This document shows, piece after piece, positions 1 through 12,000 of a stretch of DNA of 64,000 nt (positions are counted from its first letter, which is position 1; each line of letters starts with the position of its first letter). The notes below the pieces were generated by a model that saw nothing but the letters and a program-made list of their open reading frames with translations, was not told the origin of the DNA and searched no databases. This DNA is from Turbatrix aceti (Eukaryota > Nematoda > Chromadorea > Rhabditida > Panagrolaimidae), in the NCBI GenBank assembly GCA_963969345.1, contig OZ017766.1, positions 1,736,001 through 1,800,000 of the forward strand, read 5' to 3'. Made by a program: the position numbers and the translations under genes.

Positions 1-172
1 GGTAGGAATTTGAAGGCATTCAATTTTTTTGTCGTAAATTGTAAAGTTCTGAAGGCGATAGAGGCGAAGGCAATTGGAGGCGATCGACTTTTTGCCTTCG
101 CATTCGCCTCCGAAAGCGAAGGCAATCTGAAGGCGCCTCCGAGGGCGATGAAGGCGAAGACGATGTTACACT
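1..172. repeat. GGCGAAGGC-rich low-complexity repeat, probable end of a DNA element
   Basis: Dense direct and inverted copies of GAAGGCGA / TCGCCTTC fill this stretch and stop at a CACTG end (168-172). The composition differs sharply from the flanking gene. The style, a simple motif repeated in both orientations and ending in CACTG, resembles the hAT-like elements further right. Only one end is in the window, so element status is an inference. Confidence 0.5.
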
Positions 173-199
173 GCCTGCAACGTAAAAAACACTGTTTCA

Positions 200-205
200 T
201 TTATT
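200..205 (-). terminator. Poly(A) signal AATAAA of the Cys-rich gene
   Basis: AATAAA on the minus strand lies about 57 nt downstream of the TGA of the Cys-rich ORF, a normal 3' UTR distance. Confidence 0.6.
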
Positions 206-261
206 GAATGGTGGTGGCGTACAAGCACAACAAAGAGCAAGAAAGATAGCCGTGGCAGAGG

Positions 262-543
262 TCAGCACGGGCAGACTGCCTGGCTGCAGACGACGCGGCA
301 GCACGAGCCCGGAGACGTGGTCTGGTTGCAGGAGCCGCCGTCGCAGAAGGTGGTGCCGTCGGGGCAAGTCTTGCAGCACGTCTGGCTGGCTTCGCAGCTG
401 CAGACAACGGAGCAGCAGGGCTTGCTGGACGCGCAGACGAGGGTGACGCTCTGCTGGCCAGCGCAGCACGACTTGGCTGCCGGGGTCACGGTCGCCTTGC
501 AGCAAGCAGCGGTGCATTGACGGGCTTCGGGGGCGGAGGACAT
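262..543 (-). CDS. Cysteine-rich metallothionein-like protein, 93 aa
   Basis: Single-exon ORF from ATG 543 to TGA 262. It has 20 cysteines in 93 residues, many as CC, CxC or CxxC (for example SCEASQTCCKTC), with few hydrophobic residues and no signal peptide. This composition fits an intracellular metal-binding protein of metallothionein type. It is not an obvious match to the C. elegans MTL proteins, so the family call rests on composition. The gene has its own core promoter (TATAAAA 62-68 nt upstream of the ATG) and an AATAAA signal, which argues for a real, strongly transcribed single-exon gene. Two other ORFs overlap on this strand, but only this frame has the patterned cysteines. Alternative: a small Cys-rich structural protein. 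Confidence 0.65.
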   Translation of the reverse strand: MSSAPEARQCTAACCKATVTPAAKSCCAGQQSVTLVCASSKPCCSVVCSCEASQTCCKTCPDGTTFCDGGSCNQTTSPGSCCRVVCSQAVCPC

Positions 544-604
544 GGTTTTGATTCGATAGCGGACTGCAGAAGTAAGCTGGCCTCACAGCAACCCAAAAAA
601 GGCC

Positions 605-611
605 TTTTATA
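605..611 (-). promoter_or_regulatory. TATA box (TATAAAA) of the Cys-rich gene
   Basis: A consensus TATAAAAGG on the minus strand lies about 60 nt upstream of ATG 543, which predicts a short 5' UTR of about 30-35 nt. A strong TATA box suits inducible small genes. Confidence 0.6.
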
Positions 612-734
612 CCGCTCCGTAGTCCGTGATCCGCCTCCGGGCTTCGTGACTTTCACTTTTCTCCTCGATATTTACGACGAAAATCGACGATTGATAAGCA
701 CGGACTACGTCTGCATCACATGACATTCCACAAC

Positions 735-741
735 GAGCGCA
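735..741 (-). promoter_or_regulatory. Possible metal-response element core
   Basis: Minus-strand TGCGCTC matches the MRE core TGCRCNC about 125 nt upstream of the TATA box. It is a single 7-bp match and may be chance. Confidence 0.25.
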
Positions 742-1326
742 CTCCTCCCTACCCAGAACAAGCACCGTCCTCGGCTTTATCCCTCGAATGCACATTTCCT
801 GCACAGGCAGACCTGACCGTAAAGTGATATCGAGCAAAATGACTCATCATCTCCGACGTCTTTTCTTTTTCAAACTTTTACGCGCTAGCAAAACTACCGT
901 AATCAGTGCTGTTAAATCGTAAACAAAGTGAGTTGTGAAAATGATAACAGAAGCGCGTATCACCCGTTAATTTGTGACCTTTCACTTTCCACCGTGCTAT
1001 TGATTTTGTGAAAACCAACGGTGTAAGCAAGAATAAAAAAACAGTCAGCATTCAAATCCCAGTGTTCCACGTTCAAAAGTCGGCGTAAAAACTAAAATTT
1101 ATACCACTCATGGTGAGCAAAATAAAAAAACCAAACAACAACCTACTCAAATAAAATCTCCAGAAAATGAAGCATCGGCGAAGAGGTAACTCACCGAATG
1201 CACAAACAACAATTCCTGGCACTAGCAAACTCTGCTACTGGAAAGGTAGATCAAAAGAGTGCGAATACGGGTACGAGTGCTACAACAAACTCAACAAATG
1301 CCACCGTGACCCCCAAGCGCCTGTGC
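742..1326. other. Intergenic, no gene seen
   Basis: A-rich sequence between the promoter of the Cys-rich gene and the stop codon of ATAD3. It presumably holds the upstream promoter of the former and the 3' UTR of the latter. The ORFs here are short and unsupported. Confidence 0.5.
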
Positions 1327-3274
1327 TCATTTCGTAGGCGACGCCGTGATCGACGGAGGTGTGAGGGTCTTGGCTTTGAGGTGCTCCGGCAGGACAGCCG
1401 ACTTTTCTTGCGCGAGCCAATCCATCTTGCGGGCGTGCTGCTTGACGGCCTCGGCGGTGTTGCGGTCGATCATGTCGACGGTGAGGACGCCGTCTTCGGA
1501 GGCGTAGGCCGACGCCTGCCAGCCGAAGACGAGTTTGGACAGCTCGCGACCTGACATACCTTCCGTTTCGCGTGAGATGCCCTTGAGCTTCTCAACCCAG
1601 TCAAAGTCGGCGAGCTTGAGGCGCTGCTTGCGAGAGCCCGAAGTCGCGGGCGTCGCGATGAACTGGTCAAAGTACTGCAGGAGGATGCGCTCGCGTTCGG
1701 GCTGGCTGGGCAGCTCGAAGTTGACGAGCTCGTCGAGTCGATCGTTGACGGCCCAATCGAACTGCTCCGGCTGGTTCGAGGCGACAATAAGCATGAACTT
1801 GCGCGACTGCTCACCTGTGCGGTAGAGGAAGGCGTTGAGCATGGCTCGCATGTCCTCGCTGATCTGCTCCGTCGACCGCTTGCGCAGGAACGCGTCCGCT
1901 TCGTCGATGAACAGGACGAGGCCCTTTCGCGACGACTCAGCCCAGTCAAAGACCTTGTGGATGGCCGAGACGCCCTCCTTGCCCATCGGGGCGACGTCGC
2001 CACCTGTCAGGATGGCGTAGTCGAGCCCAGAGTGACGAGCCAGTGATTTCGCGAACATGGTCTTGCCAGTTCCCGGAGGTCCGTAGAAGAGGACGTTGCG
2101 GAACAGGCCGTTGTTGCGCTTCGTATTCTTCGTCGTGATCGCGACGTCGCGCAGACGAGTTTCCAATTTAGGCTAAACGCGTTCAGGTAAGATGAAACAA
2201 AAAAGCAACCGAAACTCACGTCAAGCACAACACCCTTAAGGGGGTCTCCCTTGGCGCGGAAGATCTGCCGGGCCGTCAGAATCGGGTGTTTGATAACTTC
2301 GAAGGGCGTGAGACGCGAAGTCTCTCTCACCAGACTCGGCTTGCCGAGGCGCGCTTCGACGTACTTGGCGACGACGGACGTGCCTCTCTTTGCCGTGTAC
2401 CAACCCACAGCGAGAGCCGAAAGACCTCCGACGGCGGCGATGATCTTCCGCTCGTCGCTGAGGAACTCCTGAAGCCCTGCTCCGATGACCGTGCCGGACG
2501 TTTTGATCTGCTCGATGACCGTCTTGCGGTGCTCTTCTTCGCTGGCACGGAGGTGCTCCAGGTTGACGTCACGGTTCTCGCGTGCAGCCTTGGCCTTGGC
2601 CTTGACCTCTGCTTCGATGCGCTCGAGGTCGTATTTGTGGCGAAGCTTGAGCTCATGCTCGATGGTGGCTTTCCTAAGCGCTTCCTGCTTCTGGACTGAT
2701 TCCTCCTGCTTCCTGAGGGCTTCTTCCTGCATGCGAGCCTTCAGAGCCAGCTCTTCTTCGTGGCGCTTGCGCGCCAGTTGATCTTGGTATTCTGCCCGCT
2801 AAACAATCACAAAAAATACAAAAACAAGTTTTCAAGCAACTCACCGCTTTCGCGTGCCTGGTTTCTTCGCCGAGCGTTTTCCGGCGTTCTTCTTCGGCCA
2901 CTCGCTGCGAATCAGACTTCATCGCCTGGATCTGGGCCTCGACTTGCTTTGTCTGCAGTTCGACTTCCTTCTGCCGAGACACTTCCTGCATGCGTGAGAG
3001 CTCGAGGGCTTCCTTGGCGTTGGAACTCTTCTCGAGGTCCTTCGCGGCGCGAGCTGCCCGCTCGAGCGCAGTCGAGTCGAAGGAGTAGGACACCTTCGTG
3101 CCCGACTGCGATTTTTCATTGGGATTCTGCTGCTGCGCACCGCCACCTTGACCGGCATCTGAAGTGAGAAACATCACGCGTATGCAACATGTTTTCAGGT
3201 GACTCACCGCCCGGAGCGCCCAGGTCGACGGGGATATGTGTGGGTTGAGACTTCACACCGAACAACCACGACAT
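1327..3274 (-). CDS. ATAD3: ATAD3, mitochondrial inner-membrane AAA+ ATPase
   Basis: Four exons: 3274-3208, 3158-2845, 2798-2220 and 2172-1327, giving 601 aa with all splice phases closing. ATAD3 is a mitochondrial membrane ATPase linked to nucleoid and cristae organisation and to cholesterol handling. The protein starts MSWLFG as ATAD3 proteins do. It continues with a long charged coiled coil (about residues 50-200, many RKQEE/EALRKQ runs), a short hydrophobic segment ([14 protein letters not shown]) and a C-terminal AAA domain with Walker A GPPGTGKT (351-358) and Walker B LFIDEAD (407-413). The length matches animal ATAD3 (about 590-630). The start is confirmed by an unpaired acceptor TTTTGCAG 13 nt upstream of the ATG, consistent with trans-splicing. 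It is probably the last gene of an operon with the roadblock gene 206 nt upstream. Confidence 0.93.
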
Positions 3275-3480
3275 GACTGTTACCCGGCTGCAAAACCCCA
3301 ATTCAAAACCCTCACGCAGATAAACGCGCATAGATACTCCGTTTGGAAAGATTCAACTTCTGAACTCGGCCGCTGCCCACTTCGGAACTTCAGATCATTT
3401 GGTCAATAAATTACACAAAAAAACAAGACAATGTACACGATGGGTATCGGTCGTTTCGGCGTTGAATACTCGGAGATCGG

Positions 3481-3818
3481 TCATAGTGAACTCTTTTCGT
3501 AAACCACAGATACGATGAAATCCTTGTCAGGCACAATCATGATTTCGTTCTTCTCGGTCCTTAGCCTCAGCATTTTGGCGTCGTTTGTGGAGTCGATTTC
3601 GCGAATGACGCTCCGGGCCTTGTCGCAGAGCTGCTTGAGCAGAGTCGCGTACTTGGTGGTCAATTCTTCATCCATCGTCGACTTGATAGCCCTGCCTGCA
3701 AGAAAAGGGTGCAAAACAAATACGAACAACAACAATACTCACCCAAGCTATCCGTGATGAGGACCCCGATGACGCCTTTGCTTTCCTGGAGCCTCTTTAT
3801 CGTCCCTTCTACGTCCAT
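3481..3818 (-). CDS. DYNLRB1: Roadblock/LC7-type dynein light chain
   Basis: Two exons, 3818-3743 and 3695-3481, give 96 aa, the exact size of animal DYNLRB1. Conserved blocks include KRLQESKGV near the N-terminus, AIKSTMDEELTTKYA, and the signature KKNEIM(I/V).PDKD seen here as KNEIMIVPDKDFIVSVV. The protein forms a homodimer on the dynein intermediate chain and helps attach cargo. The ATG is preceded by TTTTTAG|GCAGC, a trans-splice-like acceptor 5 nt upstream. ATAD3 begins 206 nt downstream on the same strand and a small mitochondrial-type gene ends 192 nt upstream. Confidence 0.93.
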
Positions 3819-4010
3819 GCTGCCTAAAAATGAATCGGAGCATCCTGACGCCCCACCAATCAAAAATCCACTCGATATTGCAACGGATTTCAACCGTGTA
3901 ACAATTCACGTCCCCTTGGCCACTGAATCCTAGACGATTTATCACAGGAAATGACAAAGCGCTCATAGCCGTCAAACTTTCACTACAATGGGCAGTTTAC
4001 AGCATCGGCA

Positions 4011-4250
4011 TCAATGCTTGGCCCCGGCAGCCGCAACCACGGGAGTGGCAGGCGCAGCAGCCGCTCGCTGGGCATCCTTGAGGGCACGAGCCTTGCGGTT
4101 GCTGTTCCACTTGAAGAGGAGGTAGGCACCGATGTACGTGCTGATCGCAGCGCGGAAGATGTTGGCGCGGCCAAAGTCCTCGTGGGGGTCGAGGTAGGCA
4201 CGTTTTGTCTTGACGATCGTCGTCCAGGCGTTGCGAAGGGCTGCGCTCAT
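4011..4250 (-). CDS. Small single-pass membrane protein, possibly ATP synthase subunit k/DAPIT-like
   Basis: ATG 4250 to TGA 4011, 79 aa, no intron. An in-frame upstream extension exists, but TTCAG|AAAC immediately before this ATG looks like a trans-splice acceptor, so the shorter start is preferred. The middle reads FGRANIFRAAISTYIGAYLLFKW, that is GRxN, one transmembrane helix, then a basic tail; the C-terminus is Ala/Pro-rich. GRxN followed by a helix and FK is reminiscent of DAPIT/USMG5 of mitochondrial ATP synthase, but the match is short and another small respiratory-chain subunit is possible. It would be the first gene of the putative operon with DYNLRB and ATAD3. Confidence 0.45.
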   Translation of the reverse strand: MSAALRNAWTTIVKTKRAYLDPHEDFGRANIFRAAISTYIGAYLLFKWNSNRKARALKDAQRAAAAPATPVVAAAGAKH

Positions 4251-5095
4251 GTTTCTGAACTGCCTCGGCCTGGTGAAATGCACGAGTTGGCTTTCCTGTG
4301 CGTTTTACGAACAGAACACGAAATTCAGGTATTCACAGCGCTCAAAAAACGCATCGTCAGTGTCAATCCATCTCGGCTCCTCTCTTCGGTCTTTATCGTT
4401 ATTAATTAGAGATGAAAAACCCATGAAAAGTCGAACAGAGACAAAACTACAAAAATAGACCGCACTTTTGTTCAAAAATGGACAAAATGAAAGGAAATTT
4501 TCAGCATTTTTTGTTACAAAGACACACAATAAGAAAAACAACAGAGAATAACAAAAAAGAGACGGCATCCCAAATAATTAGCCGTGGGGAACGTCACAAG
4601 CAAAAAAAACCTCGCAGACGTGTAAAAAAAACTGCCAAAACGCAGATGAATGCGCGCGACAGCAGGCTATTATCATCAATAATAATCAATAGCAAAGAAT
4701 TAATTCGTAACAAACAGGTCTATTTACAGACGTTGTGGAAGAAGACAAGCTGTGCGAGCACAGGGAAACGGTTTGTTTACGGACGCCGAAAAGTCACAAA
4801 AATACCATTGGTTTTGAGAAGGTTGTATGACGTGAGTACAGCAGTGGTGGCAAGAGTTAGGAGTGGTCTATAAATAAATCATGCCTCCTGCCAAAAAATG
4901 AAAAATTAGAAAGGTACAAAAGAGCCGCACACGCGGCGTGGGTTGTGAGACACATGGAACAGATAACATTCGTTTAGAGATATACGATATGATGATCGAA
5001 TCGCGTTTCACACGTTCACGCGTCTGTAAAAGGGAGATGAGACAACTTACAAATGATAACAATGAAAACCAACAAAAGTCAATCCCGATCTGGAT
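4251..5095. other. Gene-free AT-rich stretch
   Basis: Lies between the 3' end of PATL1 and the start of the small mitochondrial-type gene, both minus strand. It should hold the PATL1 3' UTR and the promoter or outron of the downstream gene. It is A/T-rich with many stops in all frames; no repeat or RNA gene was recognised. Confidence 0.5.
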
Positions 5096-7793
5096 CTAGG
5101 CCAGAAAAGTGTCAATAACCTCGCAGTACTGAGCCGCAATGGTGCCCGCTTCCGTCAAAACCGAGTTCTTCAGCCACTTACCCACGGCGGCCAATTCTTC
5201 ATCCACAAAAACATCACGGAAAGCCGATCCAAGATTTGGATAGTTACGCCGGGTTTCAAAAAACGAAAACAACGGGCTTAGCTTGAAAATAGTGTTGCTC
5301 GTGAGTTTGCGCTCGGCAAAAGCCACGACCAAAGCCAGGATCATGTTTTGCGAAAACTGAAAAAAAACCCGTCATTTTTGCGTGCAAAAAGTACAAAAAA
5401 CTGACGGTAGAATAAACAAGCGTATCCTTGAAGCGTTCCGTGTCCACCCTGGCAAACAGGGATTCGAGATTATCCAGGGGAATTTTGGCGACAGCCTGAG
5501 CAACTGCTTTGATGAGTTCGGCGTTGGGCGTGTTGGAAACCTTCTTGGAGAACTTCTTGAGCGTATTGAAGATATTGGCGATGATTTCAACCTTCATGGC
5601 TGGCGACGAGATGTTGATGACGCGCACGATAAGAGTCCTGCCCTTCGGGATGATCATTGTGGTCGGCATCGTTGCCTCTGACATGGTCATACTGTAGATG
5701 GCACTCAGTTTCTCACCGATTTCCGCCAAGAGATCGCTCGCTTCACTGGGATAAGCGATCAGCCTGCGGTGGAGATCGTCGATCTCGAGCTGCAGCATGT
5801 AGCAGTTCTCGATGACCAGCAGGATGGATCGAAGACGCCGCTTGTTGCCCTGCTGAGAGGTGAGACCAACGATGCTCTCATCATCATCGTCGACGGGCTG
5901 AATGTCGAGCACCCGGAAGCACTGTCGCGGCATCGAAGTCGTCGCGTTCGTGGGCTTGCCGAGAACGCCCGGGAACTGGGGAGGCGTGTAGTTGGAAGGG
6001 TACGTCTCCTCCAGGTTGTAGTACTTGCCGACGATCCTAGGCTGCTTCCACGAAGCTGGGCGCTTTTCAAGGCGATTTCGCTGTTTCCACATCTGCAATC
6101 CCCTAAATTAGTCAATTCAACTGGAACAACGAAACCCACCGTATAATAGTAATCGTCAGCGTATTTGTCACCGGTACCGACGCATTGAATGAGCTGAATT
6201 TTGATAAGGTATTCCCGTTCTTTTTTTGACATGAACCCCGCGTACGGATCGCAAGCGTAGTCTGTGATTGTTCTGAGCGACGGCATGCCCTCCTTCCGCT
6301 GTCGTCTTACGGTGGATGCCACACTCATGGCAGGCGACGCCGTTCTCGAAGTCTCCGAAGGCTGGCCGATGCTGCTCGGAGCCGCGGACGCTGCAGCGCT
6401 CTGGAAAAGTTGCTGAACAACCGAATTGGTTTGAGTCGGGGTGGACGACGGCTGGGGGGACGAAGCCTCCGAGGAAGAAGCCTGGTGCTGCGGAGTCAGC
6501 GATGGCCCCTGTGGCACGGCAGGACCGTAGGGGGACCTCGGAGGGTACATCGGCTGAGGCACGACGTACGGAGGAGCCCCGGGCATCCGCATTGGCACGG
6601 GCGGTCGGCCGCCGTAGGGAAAAAAAGGCGGTCGTGGCATGGGCATCCCGTTCGCAGCTGCCGCGGCGGCCATCCAGGCGTAGTAGTGCTGCATGTACAT
6701 CATTTGATGGAGCATGCTGCCTGGGGGAGGCATCATGCCACCTGGCGGGGGCATACCGCCGGGAGGGGGCATGCCGTACGGCATATCGGGTGGTGGCGGC
6801 ATGCCCGGTGGGGGTGGCATGCCGCTGAACGCTGACGGGGGGTAGGGCGGCATCATCTGGGTCGGCGGAATGCCAGGTGGCCCCTCGCTGGGCTTCGGCG
6901 TCGTGGACTGTGACCGCGGGGATTCGGGGGCAACATACGACGGCGATCCTGGCTTGGGAGCAGGGATCGGGATGTTGTACTTGCTCGCGAGCTCCCGAAG
7001 AAGAAGCCGTTCAACGTCCCTAGCGTTCACCGCCCCAACCAAGTTTTTTACATTGTTATCGGGTTGCGTGCTGGAAGAAGGATCCACCTCACCGGGATGC
7101 GGCTTAATCGACGGGTGAGGGGGCATGTTCGCAATGTTAGACCCCACAGAATGGCAGAGATGAGGGCCTGGAGACAACGAGTACAGATCCGGATCGCCCG
7201 GAAGAGTCGGTTTCAGGTTGTGGGACGAGTATTGCTTTTCCAAATCTTCAAGGGTCAACACACCTGGGATTTTGAGTGGCGGCATCGCCGGCAGTTGGCC
7301 CAACGGAGGTTTTTGTGGCGCTTGTCGCGGCTGGTAAGAAAAAGCGGAAGACAGGCTCGGATGAGCGAAAAAACCGCTGTTGCTCGACGAAGGCTCATCC
7401 CAAATTGCTTTGACGTTGCGAAGTGTCTGTTCCTGATCTGCTTCGTTAAAAGTGGGTTTTGTTGCAGCTGATGACGATGAAGGCCCCATATCTGTTTTTT
7501 CAAACTCCAATGCCAGCGACTGAAAACGTTATATAAAAACCTGAGTACGCATCGGTTTTAAGAAAATAACATGCTGCTGTTGAAAATTAAAAATAGGTCA
7601 TAACTAACAAAAAAAAGCTCACTTCAGCAGCAAAGTCGGAGAGATCTGCCGGAACATCACCGACTGGCCCGCCAAATGTTTCGTCGTTGTTTTTGTCGTA
7701 CTCAGTCTCCGTTGAATAGAAAGCGCTTTTGTCATCTTCAGCTGGCATCTGCGCGGATGAAAAATCAAAGTCTTCGTTCAAATCAAAAGACAT
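5096..7793 (-). CDS. PATL1: PAT1 homolog, mRNA decapping activator
   Basis: Four exons: 7793-7623, 7519-6140, 6092-5406 and 5356-5096, giving 832 aa with consistent phases. PAT1 proteins bridge deadenylated mRNA, the Lsm1-7 ring, DDX6 and the decapping enzyme in P-bodies. The acidic N-terminus contains NDETFG, the conserved NDDTFG-type motif of PAT1 proteins that binds DDX6. A long Pro/Gly/Met region follows (repeats of GMPPPPGMPP type, plus-strand about 6720-6850). The conserved middle runs KKEREYLIKIQLIQ and CFRVLDIQ. The helical C-terminal domain includes KRRLRSILLVIENCY. Human PATL1 is 770 aa; the extra length is mainly the Pro-rich part. The final exon boundary uses a GTCAGT donor. Divergent from USP47 across a 1.2-kb gap. 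Confidence 0.92.
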
Positions 7794-9009
7794 GGTTACT
7801 GATGAATGACGATTATACACATATCTGCAACAACAAGCATTCGTTTTAGTACAAAACGCCCCCAGCAAACGCGAACGCGTGACTCGCGATATCTATCGTC
7901 CGTACAAGCAATCGATCGCGTCGAATCGTATTGCTAAATGCCAGACTACGAAAAAACAAGCAAACGCAACAATTGTGATTACACGCGTTTAGACAGGAGA
8001 CCAAAAAGCCAAGCACCGTGAAAGACAAAGCAAGCGGAGTCAGCGTGCGGCGAGAGAATACGCGGAAGAGAGAGAACCGTACCGTAGAGAAGTATTGTTC
8101 GTGATGAGAGTAATAAGCGAGCGTGTCTGCGTCCCAAGCGTCTTTCATTCTCTGCTCCCTTTATCTGCGCTAAAAAGTAGCCTGTTCTGTGATAATCCTG
8201 TTCACCGTGTGCATCTGTTTTTTTGTTGCTGGGCATAATTTCCTCAATTGGCATGGCAAGGTGCTGCGAACGTTTGAACGCCTTTTTTGTTGCTTGCCGT
8301 GATGTCATGTTTTTTGCGACACGAAATAACTAAATTTGCGTTTTTTATATTCGTGGTGCTTTTTTTGGTCGGGTTCTGTGTGCTTTGATTTCGGTCGCGT
8401 TTTGTCTTCTAGGTGTTGGTTGTGCTTGAGAGGATGTCCGCAGAGTGATCATCATGGTTATTGGGTAGGTTTTTTGTTCGCTTTCACTTTTTGGGCACAC
8501 TCGTTTCACAATTTTTTTGTCGTGTGCCAGCCGCTACGCGGTCGCAGATGATTGATAAATTTTGCCATATTTTTTCGACCTAAATAGAGGGGGTATTAAA
8601 AAAGACGTCATTTTAGCAGCTTATTTCGGGGTTTTAACATGAAGTCGTAGGAATTAGGGGGCCATCACGCTTACACACACAGCAGATGCGCTTTACCGAA
8701 GAAGTTTTTATTATGCCAAAAATGTCTCGATGAGAGTTTCGTTGAAGACAATGAGTGGCATCGAGTGTCGTGTTGTGTGCTTGTGCCGCGGAAGAAGCAG
8801 CTTTGTACGTTTTGTGTATGCGTGATGAATTTGAGTCCTTTTATCCTTTTGCGGGTGTAGCACGACCATCTCCGCAAGATTTTTAAGTCGAAACGCCCCG
8901 TTTTTTCAGAACAATTGTCCCTCTAAGCAACAAACGCAAGTCTAATGGAATGTGGGTCGACCAGGACTGTAGCAGTGAGTTTTTTTTATTTCAGGTCTTT
9001 TTCGTTACG
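7794..9009. other. Shared upstream region of PATL1 (-) and USP47 (+)
   Basis: A 1.2-kb divergent intergenic region, partly T-rich (8300-8650). Several 60-110 aa ORFs occur on both strands, but none shows a recognisable domain or a sensible splice partner. Just before the USP47 ATG lies ATTTCAG at about 8987-8993, an acceptor with no matching upstream donor at normal distance, suggesting trans-splicing. Confidence 0.5.
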
Positions 9010-12000
9010 ATGATGCTTTCAGTTCCATCGGCTTCCGTTGAAGACCAAGCTGCGACTGCCTCGACGGCCGGTGGCCCTGTCTACGGACCGGACGAACACT
9101 CACGGCCGTCCAAGCCCCTCTCCATCATGCCTGCGCCTTCGGACGACTACAACGCCTACGGGCATCCCTGCGATCAGGATGGGCATCCGTACGTTGGCCT
9201 CGTCAACCAGGCCATGACTTGCTATCTCAACAGCCTCATCCAAGCTCTCTTTATGACTCCTGAGTTTCGAAACATCCTTTACGAGTGGGTTTTTTTGTGG
9301 AATTGCTTATTTTTACCCCGTATTTATGCAACAGGTGGCAGTATGGAGGCACGGCGGAGGAAACGACTCGGTCGATTCCGTTCCAACTCCAGAAGTTGTT
9401 CGCTCTGCTTCAGACCAGCAAGAAGAATGCTCTCGAGACCAAGGACCTGACCGCCAGCTTCGGATGGGAAGGATCTGATGGTAGGGACTAATTTTGCCTA
9501 AGCATGCCAATTTTGCCTGGTTTTCAGCGTACGAACAGCACGATGTCCAGGAGTTGTCTCGCGTAATGCTAGAGGCCCTGGAACACCGGTTCCGTAAGTC
9601 GGAACAGCATCGAACGTTCATTCAAAACTTGTACAAGGGCAAGATGGAGGACGTAATCAAGTGCCACGGCTGTCACCAGGAAAAAGTGCGTGAGGACATA
9701 TTCAACGACTTGGCACTCGCGATTCGGGAGTGGGGTGCGACGGAAAGCTACAAATCGGTCGAAGAGGCGCTACACGCTTTTACGAAGCCCGAGTTGCTGA
9801 CTGGAGCCAACAAATACAAGTGCGGCAACTGCAACGCCTACCACGAGGCGGAAAAGGGTCTTCGCATTACCGATTTCCCCTACCTTCTGGCTATCCAGCT
9901 GAAGAGGTTCACGGTCGACTACACGAGCGGTTACCGTGTAAAACTGAACGACGTGTATGTTTTTAGATGTTTTTTAACCATGCCGGTCGTTTTTGCAGCA
10001 TGACATTCCCGGATTACCTCGACCTGAATCGTTTTCGACACGACCCCGAAAAAACGACCAAACCCGTGAAACTGTCGTATGCTGCAGCGGCGGCAGCTGC
10101 AAAAAAAAAACCCGAAACGATCGAGGAGAATTCTGTCCTGAATGTTAAAAAGCCGGGCGATCGTGAGTTTTCGTATTTTCTGACTCCTATCGCTGTGATT
10201 TTTTTTTCAGAAGACGGATGGATCAACAAACCACCGTGTTGCGACGAAGTGCAGCAGATGTTGAAGAACGGTAAATACGTCTACGAGCTGTTTGCCATCA
10301 TGATTCACCAGGGCTCAGCGACTGGCGGACACTACTTTGCGTACGTCAAGAATCTTGAGGACTCTACGTGGCTGTGCTTCAACGACACAACCGTCAAGGC
10401 GGTTGACATAGACGAAGTGAAGCGCTCGTTCGGAGGCGTCGGTTGGTCGTCGAACACGAATGCGTACCTCATGATGTACCGCCAAATCGATCCGGACAGA
10501 AACCAGAAGTTCACCAGGACGCTCGATCTCCCCTCGCACGTCATCAAGTTGCTCAAGCAATGGGAAGACGAGGAAATTAGACAGGCCAACGAGCGAAAGC
10601 GTATCGACTCAATGGTCAAGGTCAAGGTGCTTCTCAACGACGAGCGCATTCTCATGGAGGACTCGCCTTACGGAGCGATTGAAAACATGTTCTACAGGGA
10701 AGACACGGTCCAGGACATCACTGACTACTTTGCCACCCGCTTCACTGAAATGGGCATCTTTGCAGACCCGAAAAACGCGCTTCTTTACAAAACGACCGGT
10801 TGCTTCGCGTTTGGCGACACGACCCCCGTTGACAAGACGGTAAGTGTTTTTGGTGGATTTGTTTCTTTGAAATGAGTTAATCGCCGTTGCAGAAGACGGT
10901 CGACGAGCTGGTCTCATGCATTGTGTTTTTCTCGGAGCTCACTTTCATCATGGAACTGACTCCCGAAGCAAGCAGCGGCGATACCGATATTACCAGAATG
11001 GAAACGACGGGTTCGGGTGTTCTGCGGACCCTTGACTTCTACACGGTCGACATTTCCTTTGATACCGTGAGGATGTGCAAGCGCCTCTGGGCGTACGAAA
11101 GCCATACCATCGGCAGTATTCGGAAACGCATATCTGCGATTCTGCCGAAGTCGACCCCCGATGGCACCGCTTGCCGCATCGTCGTCGACTGGGCCATCGA
11201 TGACGGACTTCCCTACGCACTCCTCGAAGACGACGATCAATTGCTGTCCGATATCTACAAAGTTCACTTTCAAATTGCGAGGTTTTACGTCGACTGCGGC
11301 GTCGCTGATGCCTTGAAGGCCGATCGGGAGCTGCCGACGTTTGAACACACCCGCATGAAACGCATAATCGACAAGCGCAAGTACGGCATGCGCCTCAAAA
11401 TCCACCTTCCGTCTGCTGGTGAGTCCTGTATTTATTTTAGGCCATTGTTCGAATTTTGTGTTTAGCTGATTACCAAAAAGCGGGACTGTCACCACCGACC
11501 GCGGCTGCGAGCAAGAAAGCCGTCCTGGCAGCCGTTTCTACGGATGAAAACGTTCATTCCCCCCCGGTATCACCGCTCTCAAAGCGCTTCTGTAAGCTGG
11601 GCCCCTTCGGCGACGGCAGCGCGTCTCAAGCGACGTCTTCGACAACGACGTCTTTCGGAGACACGGGAATGATGCAGCGCTTTGTCATGGATCAGCACAA
11701 CTGTCCGCAGATGCCTCTACCTTCCTACGACGAAGTCGTCGGGCCACGCGTTTCCCCGATCGAAGGAGCCGGCGCTCTGCCGAGCTACGGTGATACGATG
11801 GTCTCCTCGATCGACGACGACACCGCGGCGCTGCTGGACAACAACAGCGATATGGAAGTTGAAAATCCGTCTGAGGGATGCTCGCCGACGGTATCGGACA
11901 ACGAAGAAAACTTGCCTCCTGCTTTCAACGATGACGCGGAACATCAAGAACAACCGACGTTCGAGGAGTGGAAAAATCATACCAACGTTTCGGCAACGGC

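Noticed and set aside
7846..8308. ORFs of 100-109 codons upstream of PATL1
   Set aside because: No domain, no start support and no splice link; they lie in a divergent promoter region.
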